A DNA stretch of 64,000 bases, from positions 44,707-108,706 of the forward strand of contig JAGDZK010000042.1 of assembly GCA_049115935.1 (NCBI GenBank), read 5' to 3'. Shown piece by piece: positions 34,046 through 42,596 of this stretch. The stretch comes from Bermanella sp049115935 (GTDB lineage Bacteria; Pseudomonadota; Gammaproteobacteria; Pseudomonadales; Oceanobacteraceae). The notes under the pieces are model-generated. The model ran no database searches. It worked only from the letters and a program-made list of their open reading frames with translations, and was not told the origin of the DNA. Each line of letters starts with the position of its first letter. Within the stretch, counting starts at the first letter, position 1. The position numbers were made by a program, and so were the translations under genes.

Positions 34046-34155
34046 TGGTGGCCTCCGGTCCCCCCGCAACAATAAATAGCGAACCCCGCCAGGCCCGGAA
34101 GGGAGCAACGGTAGTTATGGACTTGTGTGCCGGGGTGTGGCTGGAGGTCCCTCCA
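34046..34155 (+). ncRNA. ffs: Small signal recognition particle RNA (4.5S)
   Basis: About 110 nt. The apical domain IV is unmistakable: CCAGGCCCGGAAGGGAGCA, followed by the conserved GTGTGCCGGGGTGTGGCTGG 3' strand. CCCCCGCAAC on the 5' side matches other gammaproteobacterial 4.5S RNAs. The ends are set by pairing of 34046-34056 (TGGTGGCCTCC) with 34143-34155, leaving a small bulge. It binds Ffh for co-translational membrane targeting. The exact termini are uncertain by a few bases. Confidence 0.93.
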
Positions 34156-34321
34156 CATCCTTCTCAATAAAATGATTTCTTCATTCGCTTAATAAACTTA
34201 AAAGTTAATACTTTCAGCTTATTAAGGCTAAAATCTTTGATTTTGCTTCAGTAATTAACACCGCTGTTTTCCAATAGTGACTACACTAATTAAGTTATCT
34301 TAGTTGTTTAAACTGGAAAAT

Positions 34322-35830
34322 ATGCTCTCTAGTCCCTTACGCATTGTAATCGCAATCATAATTGCTGTGCTGATATATACCTGCATTATGACATTCTCAT
34401 GGGTGTTTATTCGTGAACCTGCGAATAAAATTCATCATACTTGGGAGTCTAGCTACTACAAAACAGCTAGTAATGAAGATGCGGTCTCAAATCTATTAAA
34501 GGGGTTTGGTTATGGTGGCTTTATTCATCATTTTAAAAATTATGTGTTACGCCGTTCTCCTGAATATTTAGAGCTAGCAGAGATCTCAATTATTTCGTCT
34601 TTAGCCATTATTGAAACGTATCAAAAAGCCCAATTAACGTTACAACAAAGAAAAGATCTGGAAATTATCAAAGGTGTTCTAAATGAATATCGTATTAAAA
34701 CAATACTTGTGCGTCAGAATTTAAAAAAATTTGAGGGGTTATCTCCTAAGCAGTTGGATGAATTAGTTCGAGTGGATGATTCTTTAGCTTTTGTAAGTTT
34801 GCAGCGGTTTTATGAGAGCATTACGTCTTCGCTTGATCAGGCGGAAGAAAAAACGTCTTTATATATAGAGTCGTTCTTTGAATATTGGAGTTACTGGGTT
34901 GTATTTTTTACCAGTATCTATTGGATATTATTTTACTTGTATGTGAAATTTCAGCGGCAATTAGTGACTAACGTAAAGCTGATAAAGAGTATTTACGATA
35001 TGGCTCCTGATGCAATCGTATTGTGTGATGAAGCTGGTCGTATCATATCGGCTAATTATGCATTTTTTAAAATATTTGGTTTGGCAACTTCACAAAATTT
35101 AGCTCAATTCCGGGTTGAGGACTTTGTTTACTCAGGTGATGTAAAAGGGCATGAAAGTAAACGCAAGGCCTTTATGGAGCGTGAGCAAACCGCTGAAATG
35201 GGCGGCAGAAACAGTATTTTATATGCAAAAAGCCTGACCGGAGACAAGATACCAGTTGATGTGTCTATTTCATCAGTTCGGTTGGATGGAAAACCCCATG
35301 CAATTGCCATTATTCATGATCGCAACAAAGAAACAAAGTTGATGGCGCAGGCAAACACTGATGCATTAACAGGTGTCCATAACCGCTCTTCTGGTGAAGA
35401 GCAGTTAGTGAAAGCGAGATACCGAATAGTGCGCTATGGCATGCCTGCTTCAATCATGTTTGTGGATGTTGATAATTTTAAAAAAGTGAATGACCAGTTA
35501 GGTCACGATGCGGGTGATGACTTGTTAGTCAATTTAACGAATATATTGCAGCAATCAATTCGTAATACTGACACTCTTATTCGCTGGGGTGGTGATGAAT
35601 TTCTTATTATTATTGATAATGCAGATGCTGACACGTCTCTTGTTCTAGCTGAAGGGATTCGTCAATCTGTTGAGCAAGCTTTTATGGATGACCCAGTGCC
35701 CGTTACAGCCAGTATTGGTATTGCACAGTTGTCGATTGACTTTAGCTTAGATCAGCTCATTAAAAAGGTAGATTTGGCAATGTATAAGGCGAAATCTAAA
35801 AATAGGAACTGTTGTGTTGTTAGTGAGTAA
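34322..35830 (+). CDS. Membrane PAS-GGDEF diguanylate cyclase
   Basis: 502 residues from the ATG at 34322 (GGA just upstream; a TTG 18 bp earlier has none). Two transmembrane segments (about 6-28 and 193-214) enclose a helical periplasmic sensor domain of about 165 residues. Then a PAS domain (YDMAPDAIVLCDEAGRIISA near 226) and a GGDEF domain from about 345, with intact RWGGDEF and an RNTD inhibitory site five residues before it. It should make cyclic di-GMP in response to an extracytoplasmic and/or PAS signal. It stands alone between the SRP RNA and an EamA transporter gene. Confidence 0.9.
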   Translation: MLSSPLRIVIAIIIAVLIYTCIMTFSWVFIREPANKIHHTWESSYYKTASNEDAVSNLLKGFGYGGFIHHFKNYVLRRSPEYLELAEISIISSLAIIETYQKAQLTLQQRKDLEIIKGVLNEYRIKTILVRQNLKKFEGLSPKQLDELVRVDDSLAFVSLQRFYESITSSLDQAEEKTSLYIESFFEYWSYWVVFFTSIYWILFYLYVKFQRQLVTNVKLIKSIYDMAPDAIVLCDEAGRIISANYAFFKIFGLATSQNLAQFRVEDFVYSGDVKGHESKRKAFMEREQTAEMGGRNSILYAKSLTGDKIPVDVSISSVRLDGKPHAIAIIHDRNKETKLMAQANTDALTGVHNRSSGEEQLVKARYRIVRYGMPASIMFVDVDNFKKVNDQLGHDAGDDLLVNLTNILQQSIRNTDTLIRWGGDEFLIIIDNADADTSLVLAEGIRQSVEQAFMDDPVPVTASIGIAQLSIDFSLDQLIKKVDLAMYKAKSKNRNCCVVSE

Positions 35831-36043
35831 AATCAGTTTTTCTATCGTTATCTTTCCCTTTCTCAAAACACTCCTTACATCTGATATTTGAGCAATAAAT
35901 ATCGCCAGGCTTTATTTAGCTTTTTAATTTCTTTTCATTTAAAACACAGTGTCTCTTAAATATCGTACATATTTATCTTAGTTATCTTTATTGTTTGTTA
36001 TTATCCTTAGCTATATTTGTGATTGAAAAAGTAAGGTGTGTTC

Positions 36044-36943
36044 ATGTCTGATTCTAAGAACACCATGACTGGTTATATAGCGGGTTTACTCGCCATTAGC
36101 TGCTGGTCCGGATTTGTTTTAGTATCTCGAGTTGGTGGTCAAGGTACTCTTATGCCTGTGGATACCGTCGCATTACGATTTATGATCGGCTGCTTGTTAC
36201 TGTTGCCACTTGCCTATGTTTATCGCCCATGGTTTAACCTTAAGGGAATTATGCTGGCTGTGACGGGCGGCTTGGGTTATTGCTTTTTTGTATATGCAGG
36301 GTTTCAACATACCACAGCTGTCCACGGTGCCGTATTGCTGCCTGGGCTTATTCCATTTTTAAGTGCACTATTTGCATTTATCTTGTTGGCTGAAAAAATT
36401 AACGGCTTACGTGGGTTGGGTCTTGTTTTAATTGGAGCCGGTGCAGGGCTCATGCTAATGGAGCCATCCCCTGACAGCTCTATCTTTGGTGATGGGTTAA
36501 TCGTTATGTCGGTTGTGTGCTGGGCTTTATATACTGTTTTGGCAAAACGTTGGGGGATATCACCTTGGCAAGCAACCACGACGGTTGCTTATGGTTCGAT
36601 GATGATCTTTTTACCGGTTTATTTTGTGTTCTTTGAATCTAAAATTCCTGCAGCTCCTTGGGGTGAGTTATTACTACAAGGCTTTTACCAAGGTTTTATT
36701 GCTGTAATCGTCGCTATGGTTTTTTATATGGTCGCGGTTGATAAAATCGGGCCATCAAAAATGGGCGCCTTGATGGCATTGGTACCTGTGATTAGTGGGC
36801 TAGCGGCTGTGTTAATACTATCAGAGCCATTGACAGTGATTGGCGTGATCGCTCTTTGTTTAACAAGCTTGGGAGCTTTAATTGCGGCAGGCATTATTTC
36901 GTTTCGTTCAAGCATGTCTACCTTGTCGCCAGTTGAGAAATAA
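36044..36943 (+). CDS. EamA/DMT family transporter
   Basis: 299 residues with ten hydrophobic segments in two EamA repeats (AISCWSGFVLVSRVG at the start of the first, GLIVMSVVCWALYTVLAKRW at the start of the second). The ATG at 36044 has AAGG at good distance. Members export or import small metabolites such as amino acids or purines; nothing here defines the cargo. It lies 14 bp upstream of the HExxH protein gene on the same strand, so they may be co-transcribed. Confidence 0.88.
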   Translation: MSDSKNTMTGYIAGLLAISCWSGFVLVSRVGGQGTLMPVDTVALRFMIGCLLLLPLAYVYRPWFNLKGIMLAVTGGLGYCFFVYAGFQHTTAVHGAVLLPGLIPFLSALFAFILLAEKINGLRGLGLVLIGAGAGLMLMEPSPDSSIFGDGLIVMSVVCWALYTVLAKRWGISPWQATTTVAYGSMMIFLPVYFVFFESKIPAAPWGELLLQGFYQGFIAVIVAMVFYMVAVDKIGPSKMGALMALVPVISGLAAVLILSEPLTVIGVIALCLTSLGALIAAGIISFRSSMSTLSPVEK

Positions 36944-36957
36944 AAGTAATTATTGAT

Positions 36958-37746
36958 ATGCTAAATCGAGAATTTTATCGCCGCGGCCCAAATCATCAGC
37001 AAGATGAAGTGGCGACTTTTTTATCGATTCGACAGCGCTTTAATTTTCGCAGTATTCAAATTGGCAAGTGGGTCAAAGAGACTGAAAAAGAAAAGGCCGC
37101 ACCTTTATTTTATGATGCGCTTTGCGACTTAATGTTGATTTTAGGCGGTAATGAAACTCTGATCTCTTTGCGTGGCACCTTAGCATTGCAATACGGTTGT
37201 GGCGGTCAGCCTGGTGTGATGGCCCATTACGAACCTGCCACTAGAAGTTTCTCGTTAGCTAAGAATGCAGGTCCTGGCAGTATTGCCCATGAATGGTTTC
37301 ATGGGTTTGACCATTACATCACCCATAAGGCCTTTAAGAGTGCCGCAAAAGACGATTTTGCCAGTAATGCATGGCTAGACGACGTTGCTCAAATTGAACA
37401 CCCGCTTAATGAATTATTATCAATGTGTTATCAAACTATTATTTTGAATGAAGCAGCGGATGGTCCCAGCGACTATTTCAAATATAGTGCTCAAGTCGAT
37501 AAAAAAACTAAAGGGTATTATTTTAGTAAGCCTGAAGAAATGTGTGCCCGCGCATTTGAAGCATTCATTCAAGATGCGCCCATCAAAAATAACTTTTTAG
37601 TTAAAGGTACGAAACAATCCGAGGAGGCGAAGCTGGGATTGTACCCCCAAGGGGAGCATAGATTGCGAATCAATCAAGCTTTCAATACTTACTTTAATGC
37701 TCTTGGTGGCGTATTGAAGCGTCAGGATGATCAACATGGTGGATGA
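36958..37746 (+). CDS. HExxH zincin-like protein (CLCA_X-like)
   Basis: 262 residues, no signal peptide, so cytoplasmic. The key segment GPGSIAHEWFHGFDHYITH (near residue 107) contains HEWFH, a zinc metallopeptidase HExxH, with a further His/Asp pair close by. The downstream segment KPEEMCARAFEAFIQD holds Glu and Arg positions like those of peptidases associated with large polyvalent proteins. I recall this arrangement under the name CLCA_X family, a label that says nothing about function. Its last 20 bp overlap rluA. A cytoplasmic protease or an inactive zincin are both possible. Confidence 0.7.
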   Translation: MLNREFYRRGPNHQQDEVATFLSIRQRFNFRSIQIGKWVKETEKEKAAPLFYDALCDLMLILGGNETLISLRGTLALQYGCGGQPGVMAHYEPATRSFSLAKNAGPGSIAHEWFHGFDHYITHKAFKSAAKDDFASNAWLDDVAQIEHPLNELLSMCYQTIILNEAADGPSDYFKYSAQVDKKTKGYYFSKPEEMCARAFEAFIQDAPIKNNFLVKGTKQSEEAKLGLYPQGEHRLRINQAFNTYFNALGGVLKRQDDQHGG

Positions 37747-38386
37747 TTTTATTGCCCCTCCTTGCCATGACGATATTACGATTCTTTACCAAGATGAAGC
37801 GATTTTAGTAATCAATAAACCAAGCGGTTTACTGAGTTTGTCTGGTAAAAATCCTTTAAATAAAGACTCTGTACATTATCGTTTAGTTAAAATGTATCCA
37901 AGTGCTTTGCTGGTGCATCGTTTGGATTTTGGTACATCTGGCATTATGCTGCTGGCGCTTTCAAAAGAGATAGTTAAAACCTTAAATCAGCAGTTCTCTA
38001 ATCGGCAAGTGAGTAAAACCTATGAAGCTTTATTGCATGGCCATGTGATGCCGTCAGAGGGCGTGATGGATTACCCTATTGCCAAGGGGGCGTTTCCAAG
38101 GCAAACAATATGCAAGCTTAGCGGTAAACCTGCACAAAGTGCTTTTAACGTGCTTGAACGTTCGAAGGGCTATACTAGGGTGTGTTTCAAACCACTAACC
38201 GGCCGAACACACCAATTACGCATACACAGTCTGACGTTTGGTCATCCTATCTTAGGCTGCGATTTATACGCGAATGAACACTCAACACGACTGGCGAAGC
38301 GATTAATGTTACATGCCAGTTGTTTATCATTTAATCACCCAGTCACAGGGAAAAGGATGTTGGTTGAATCACCTTGCCCTTTTTAA
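37727..38386 (+). CDS. rluA: RluA family pseudouridine synthase
   Basis: 219 residues, the same length as E. coli RluA. LVINKPSGLLSLSGKN near residue 27, the catalytic aspartate in LVHRLDFGTSGIMLLAL near 65, and PLTGRTHQLRIHSLTFGHP near 162 are the RluA motifs. There is no S4 domain, which fits RluA rather than RluC/D. It is likely to modify 23S rRNA and tRNA U32-type positions. The start overlaps the upstream gene by 20 bp; a second ATG 9 bp on is possible. Confidence 0.88.
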   Translation: MINMVDDFIAPPCHDDITILYQDEAILVINKPSGLLSLSGKNPLNKDSVHYRLVKMYPSALLVHRLDFGTSGIMLLALSKEIVKTLNQQFSNRQVSKTYEALLHGHVMPSEGVMDYPIAKGAFPRQTICKLSGKPAQSAFNVLERSKGYTRVCFKPLTGRTHQLRIHSLTFGHPILGCDLYANEHSTRLAKRLMLHASCLSFNHPVTGKRMLVESPCPF

Positions 38387-38468
38387 TGGACGATTTAATT
38401 TATTGAGTGAATCTAACATACACCCAAAGCAGATAAATGAAGTGACTCATCAAGGGATTAAGGACGTT

Positions 38469-38933
38469 ATGAGGCTAATTAAATTCGTATTTTTATTCTG
38501 GCTAAGTGTGGGTTTAACTGGCTGTATTATTTTCCCACTTAAAGAATCAAACCCAGATAGAGACTTAAACTGGTGCTTGCCACGCCATACGTGCGCATCT
38601 ACCGAAGCGGTGACGTTTGTACACAGTATTAAACCGTTTAAACTCGCTGTGCCTTATGAGCAAGCCTGGCCAGAAATCAGAAACAGTGTGTTAGCGCTTG
38701 AAAATGCGTCTATTGAATATGAATACGAGGGCTATATTTTTGCAAAAACTTACACCCCTGTGTTTCACTTTTTAGATTATTTTGAAGTGTTGTACATAAA
38801 AGATGAAAATCGCTTAAATGTGCGCTCGTCATCGTTGCTTGGATTAACGGATTTTTTTACAAACTATTTTCGCACACAAGCATTTCGTACATATCTTGAA
38901 GAAAAAGGCGTGATCCTACCTATTAATGAGTAA
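38469..38933 (+). CDS. DUF1499-like lipoprotein
   Basis: 154 residues from the ATG at 38469 (AAGGA upstream). The signal peptide ends in lipobox LTGC near residue 18. The mature part has the pattern AWPEIRNSVL, then a central beta region EYEYEGYIFAKTYTP, and the segment NVRSSSLLGLTDFFTNYFR, which matches the DUF1499 end motif (VRSxSxxGxxDxxxN). Membrane-anchored in the periplasm. Function unknown. It follows rluA on the same strand by 82 bp. Confidence 0.75.
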   Translation: MRLIKFVFLFWLSVGLTGCIIFPLKESNPDRDLNWCLPRHTCASTEAVTFVHSIKPFKLAVPYEQAWPEIRNSVLALENASIEYEYEGYIFAKTYTPVFHFLDYFEVLYIKDENRLNVRSSSLLGLTDFFTNYFRTQAFRTYLEEKGVILPINE

Positions 38934-38960
38934 TGATCATGCCTTTAAGTGTGCCGAGTA

Positions 38961-39854
38961 TTAATAAAATTTTGCTTGGCCTTCAGGGCGGGTTTTAAAG
39001 CGTTTATGTACCCACATGTATTGGGTAGGGTAACGTCTAACTGCTTTTTCTAATTCTTGATTCCAAGCTTTTGCGTCAGCGGTATTGTCGTGGCCAAATT
39101 CTGGAAGTTCTGGCGAAAATTCGATTTCATACTCTTCTTCACCAATACGACGCATTCCCATGAAAATAATCGCAGCACCGGTTTCTTTTACAATCCAGGA
39201 TGGGGTTGAAATGTTAGCGGCATCAACGCCAAAAAAGGGGACAAAAATATCCGCTTTTTTACCAAAATCTTGATCGCAGCCATACCAAACCATGCCACCG
39301 TTTTTCATAAATACACGCATGTCTTGCAACTGCTTTTTGGTGAAGCTTTTAGCCCCTGAGCGTGCCCGGCCCTTTTCAATCATACGATCAATAATAGGGT
39401 TGTTATTTGGGCGGTACATATAGGCAATATTTTCTACTTTGCTGGTAAAAAGTGGAATGGCAAAGTCTACTACTGCAAAATGCCCACCTAAAATTAAAAC
39501 CCCGTTACCTTTTTTTTGTGCAGTTAATACATGCTCTAGCCCCGTTACCTTTACACTGTCATTAAAGGGCTGCATGTCTTGCCACCAAGCATGGGTGCCT
39601 TCAATAAAACCTGTGGCTAACTGAATAAAACAGTCTTCAACCATTTCTTCAATTTCAGCTGTATTTTTTTCAGGAAAGCAGGCGGTGAGGTTTTTACGGG
39701 CAATTTGGGTACGGCTAGTGGCGTACTTGAAACATTTTTTACCAATCCAATTCCCAAGTTTATGTTTGTTTTTTAACGATAAAAATGAGATTAAATATAA
39801 GGTAAATACCATTAGCCGTGAGGGTAGGTATTTCAGATTAAAAATTGAAGGCAT
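38961..39854 (-). CDS. LpxL-type lipid A late acyltransferase
   Basis: 297 residues from the ATG at 39854; an in-frame GTG 33 bp upstream is also possible. One N-terminal hydrophobic segment, then the LPLAT (LpxL/HtrB) domain: catalytic HX4D in GGHFAVVDFAIPLF near residue 127, RPNNNPIIDRMIEKGR near 153, the DQDFGKK segment near 198, and FFGVDAANISTPSWIVKETGA. It adds a secondary acyl chain to lipid A on the inner-membrane inner face. Which paralogue (LpxL, LpxM or LpxP) cannot be told. Convergent with the DUF1499 gene. Confidence 0.88.
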   Translation of the reverse strand: MPSIFNLKYLPSRLMVFTLYLISFLSLKNKHKLGNWIGKKCFKYATSRTQIARKNLTACFPEKNTAEIEEMVEDCFIQLATGFIEGTHAWWQDMQPFNDSVKVTGLEHVLTAQKKGNGVLILGGHFAVVDFAIPLFTSKVENIAYMYRPNNNPIIDRMIEKGRARSGAKSFTKKQLQDMRVFMKNGGMVWYGCDQDFGKKADIFVPFFGVDAANISTPSWIVKETGAAIIFMGMRRIGEEEYEIEFSPELPEFGHDNTADAKAWNQELEKAVRRYPTQYMWVHKRFKTRPEGQAKFY

Positions 39855-39910
39855 ATTATTATTCTTAGTGAGTCGTTCAGGGCTCACAATATGCCAAATT
39901 CATAAGATTG

Positions 39911-40675
39911 TCATGTGCCTTTGCGAATGATTGCCAATTCTATTAAGTTTTGGCTGTCTTTTTGTACAAGGCGAATACTGTCATCACTGGTTAATACCAT
40001 GGGCTGGGTGCTGGCGATTATGTCATTGCATGCCATGTCATAATCACCTATTTGCGCAGGCTCTAGTGGGTTAGTTATATCAAATTCAATGACGCCTTGT
40101 TCGTAACATATAAATAACGAAGCGTCTTTTATACTTAAACCATAGGGTTGATCAAGTTCAATGGTTTTTCTCAGTTCTGGTTTTGTGATGTCACTAATGT
40201 CGTAAATCAGCAATTGATTCACGCCGTTTACATTGTTAACTAGGTTACAGCTCCTGCCATTACGCAATGTGATGTACATATAATCATCTTTGGCAATCAC
40301 AGGGTCACAACTGGTTACATGTTCTGGAAATGCAAGTTCAGTGATGGTGCCAGGGGTTGAATGGTCCATGATAATGGCCCCTGTATTTGTACCTAGCAGA
40401 ATCCTATTAGCTTGGTATGGATATATGGTTTCAAGGGTTATGTTGGTAGGTGTGTAGTAAGCATTTACCAAAACAGGGTCGCTTGGGTCAGCTAAAGAAA
40501 ATATCTGAATGTCATGGTCTTCAATGGTAATCAGGTGATTGTTTTGAATAGTGAATTTGGCGGTAGAGCCACCAACGCCGTTGCTGGTTTGGGCCTCACC
40601 GTCTGTGGATTCACCGCATGCAACTATTATCAAACAGGCAACAAAAAGCAGTATGTTTTTTAAAAAGTAATTCAT
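39911..40675 (-). CDS. LVIVD-repeat lipoprotein, copy B
   Basis: 254 residues. Signal peptide with lipobox (LIIVACG, Cys near residue 20). The mature part is a series of beta-propeller-like blades of the LVIVD type: NNHLITIEDHDIQIFSLADP, NRILLGTNTGAIIMDH, YMYITLRNG then LLIYDISDITKPEL, and LFICYEQGVIEFDITNP, ending in ELAIIRK. Paired cysteines flank the third and fourth blades. It follows its membrane partner directly (1-bp overlap). Strong similarity to copy A. Probably a membrane-anchored periplasmic or surface protein; function unknown. Confidence 0.75.
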   Translation of the reverse strand: MNYFLKNILLFVACLIIVACGESTDGEAQTSNGVGGSTAKFTIQNNHLITIEDHDIQIFSLADPSDPVLVNAYYTPTNITLETIYPYQANRILLGTNTGAIIMDHSTPGTITELAFPEHVTSCDPVIAKDDYMYITLRNGRSCNLVNNVNGVNQLLIYDISDITKPELRKTIELDQPYGLSIKDASLFICYEQGVIEFDITNPLEPAQIGDYDMACNDIIASTQPMVLTSDDSIRLVQKDSQNLIELAIIRKGT

Positions 40676-41742
40676 TACATACCACCTATAGTTTGATTGC
40701 TATTTGTTTCAGTAAATTCGCCATAAAGTACTTCTTGGTTATCAGTATCGATGTAACCAATGATGAAGCCTGATTTAGGATACTTACTTTCTTCCGCGTT
40801 ATGGGGTTGATAGTAATCAGAATATTTATCTGACTTTCCCTCTAAATAAGTACCTTTAGGAAAAAAGCTGTAATAACTAGGAATATCAAAGATCAGTTTT
40901 TTTCGCGAGATAGCGGTTGCATCAAAGTTGCCATCTAGTATGAGTTGGTAATTGATAATGGCGAGATCAGTAAAACTATTCACATACATTAATTCGTTAT
41001 TCACACTGATATCCAATGCCCCCTTAATGGGAATAAACACAAGGCGCATGGGGTTTTGCGGATCGGTTTGATCAAAAATATGGACGCCGCGGTAATTATC
41101 GACAATAAATAAATATTTATCTTTGACATGTATTTTCCCTGGTACGGTAATGACGGCTGTATTGCCATATTCAGGGTTGATGTCTTCACGTAATTCCTCC
41201 CATGTCAATGTAATTGGCTGCACGCATATACTGTATGTCGGGTTGCACTCATAAGTTTCTTCCATGCAGGCCATTGATAATAGGAATGAGCTGGTGATCA
41301 AACCAGTATGTAATAGTTTAGTATGTTTAATGGTGTGGGTCTTTTGATTTGAAGAGGCGTGTTGCGTGATAAGAAATATAAAAAAAGATGCTGAAAATAC
41401 AGCAGTTACATCATTAATATCGAATGTGCCTGGTAGAAAAGAAAGTAGTTGTAAAAATTCTAGTACGCTTGCAAGAAGTAATGCACCAATTGCAGGGGTG
41501 GATGGTTTATTCTGTGAATATTTAATTGATCGTAAAACATAACCAATAAAAAGTGTTTGTAAGAAACTAGGAAGATGAGAGTGTATCCATGTAGGTAAAG
41601 CAATCGCGTTTAGTTCATCCACATGAAAAAAATCAAGATAGCCAGAGAGCAAGGTGGTACCGCGGAAATTGGCGTAAAAAATAGCCGCTATAATGACGGT
41701 TAATCCGCCTAAAACATGCAGGTGTAAATGAGTTCCTTTCAT
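40675..41742 (-). CDS. VanZ-like membrane domain fused to LVIVD-type ectodomain, copy B
   Basis: 355 residues. Residues 1-130 have four hydrophobic segments in VanZ-like arrangement, with LEFLQLLSFLPGTFDINDV as the E-Q-D signature. A further hydrophobic stretch near 150-165 ends in LLSMACMEETYEC, which looks like an internal lipobox. Then come propeller-like strands: YLFIVDNYRGVHIFDQTDPQ and MYVNSFTDLAIINYQ, ending in GFIIGYIDTD and an acidic tail. The ectodomain alone has too few blades for a closed propeller; the downstream lipoprotein could supply the rest. Paralogue of the gene at 42597. Confidence 0.72.
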   Translation of the reverse strand: MKGTHLHLHVLGGLTVIIAAIFYANFRGTTLLSGYLDFFHVDELNAIALPTWIHSHLPSFLQTLFIGYVLRSIKYSQNKPSTPAIGALLLASVLEFLQLLSFLPGTFDINDVTAVFSASFFIFLITQHASSNQKTHTIKHTKLLHTGLITSSFLLSMACMEETYECNPTYSICVQPITLTWEELREDINPEYGNTAVITVPGKIHVKDKYLFIVDNYRGVHIFDQTDPQNPMRLVFIPIKGALDISVNNELMYVNSFTDLAIINYQLILDGNFDATAISRKKLIFDIPSYYSFFPKGTYLEGKSDKYSDYYQPHNAEESKYPKSGFIIGYIDTDNQEVLYGEFTETNSNQTIGGM

Positions 41743-41781
41743 TTTTAATTCTCAGGTGACAACGTTAGTAAAGCTAAATTG

Positions 41782-41817
41782 AAAACCCTAAAAAACAGTC
41801 ATTGTATTTAGGGTTTT
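41782..41817 (-). terminator. Terminator between the two cassettes
   Basis: AAAACCCTAAA (41782-41792) pairs with TTTAGGGTTTT (41807-41817) across a 14-nt loop. On the minus strand it ends copy A before copy B begins, so copy B would need its own promoter within about 40 bp. Confidence 0.7.
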
Positions 41818-41829
41818 TAAGTTGTGAAG

Positions 41830-42594
41830 TTATTCGCTCTTACGAATAATGGCCAGTTCGGTTAAACCTGGGTTGGCGTATTCAACCAGTCGAACACCAC
41901 TGTTGTCGCTCAGTATCATAGGATCTTGGCTTGCGATAATGTTATTGCATGGTTGTGAGTAATCGCCGGTTTGGTTTGGATCGGTAGGGTCACTTATATC
42001 AAATTCAATCACCCCTTGCTCATAACAAACAAATAAGTTTGTGCCGTTAATTCCCAATCCATAAGGGGTATCAATTTCAATGGTTTTTTCAAGTGACGGG
42101 CTAGCCACTTGAAGGATGTTGTAAATCAGAAGCTGATTTTTGTTATTTGTATTATTGGTATTGCTACAGTCTTCATCTGAACGTTGAGTTATGTACAGGT
42201 AATTACCTTGAGTGATGGCTGTATCGCAACTGGTAATGATCTCTGAAAATGTAAGGTCAGTCAGTGTGCCGGGAGTGGTATGGTCTTTAAAAAATGTACC
42301 TTCACTAGTACCTATCATCAGCATGTTTGTTTTGTACTCATAAATACTTTCAAACTCTGTATCATCACTAGATGAATAGATTGTTTCTAAAACGGGCGTG
42401 GTTGAATCCGCCAGTGTGTAAATTTTAATAAAGGTAGATTCAATGGTAATGAGACGATTATTTTGCACAATAAAATCGGCGATTGCTTTGCCGTCGCCGT
42501 CACTGATTTCAGGTTCTGGATCGGCTTCATATTCACACGCACTGATTAACAATGTGACTAATACGTATAATGATACTTTTAAAAAATGATGCAT
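41830..42594 (-). CDS. LVIVD-repeat lipoprotein, copy A
   Basis: 254 residues, the same length as copy B. Lipobox LLISAC (Cys near 20) followed by an acidic linker. Blades: NNRLITIESTFIKIYTLADS, TNMLMIGTSEGTFF, YLYITQRSDEDC, NQLLIYNILQVASPSL and LFVCYEQGVIEFDISDP. The CYEQGVIEFDI motif, the PYGL motif before it, and the final ELAIIRK are shared with copy B, which shows a recent or constrained duplication. Follows the copy A membrane gene by 2 bp. Function unknown; the two lipoproteins may hold different partners. Confidence 0.75.
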   Translation of the reverse strand: MHHFLKVSLYVLVTLLISACEYEADPEPEISDGDGKAIADFIVQNNRLITIESTFIKIYTLADSTTPVLETIYSSSDDTEFESIYEYKTNMLMIGTSEGTFFKDHTTPGTLTDLTFSEIITSCDTAITQGNYLYITQRSDEDCSNTNNTNNKNQLLIYNILQVASPSLEKTIEIDTPYGLGINGTNLFVCYEQGVIEFDISDPTDPNQTGDYSQPCNNIIASQDPMILSDNSGVRLVEYANPGLTELAIIRKSE

Positions 42595-42596
42595 TG

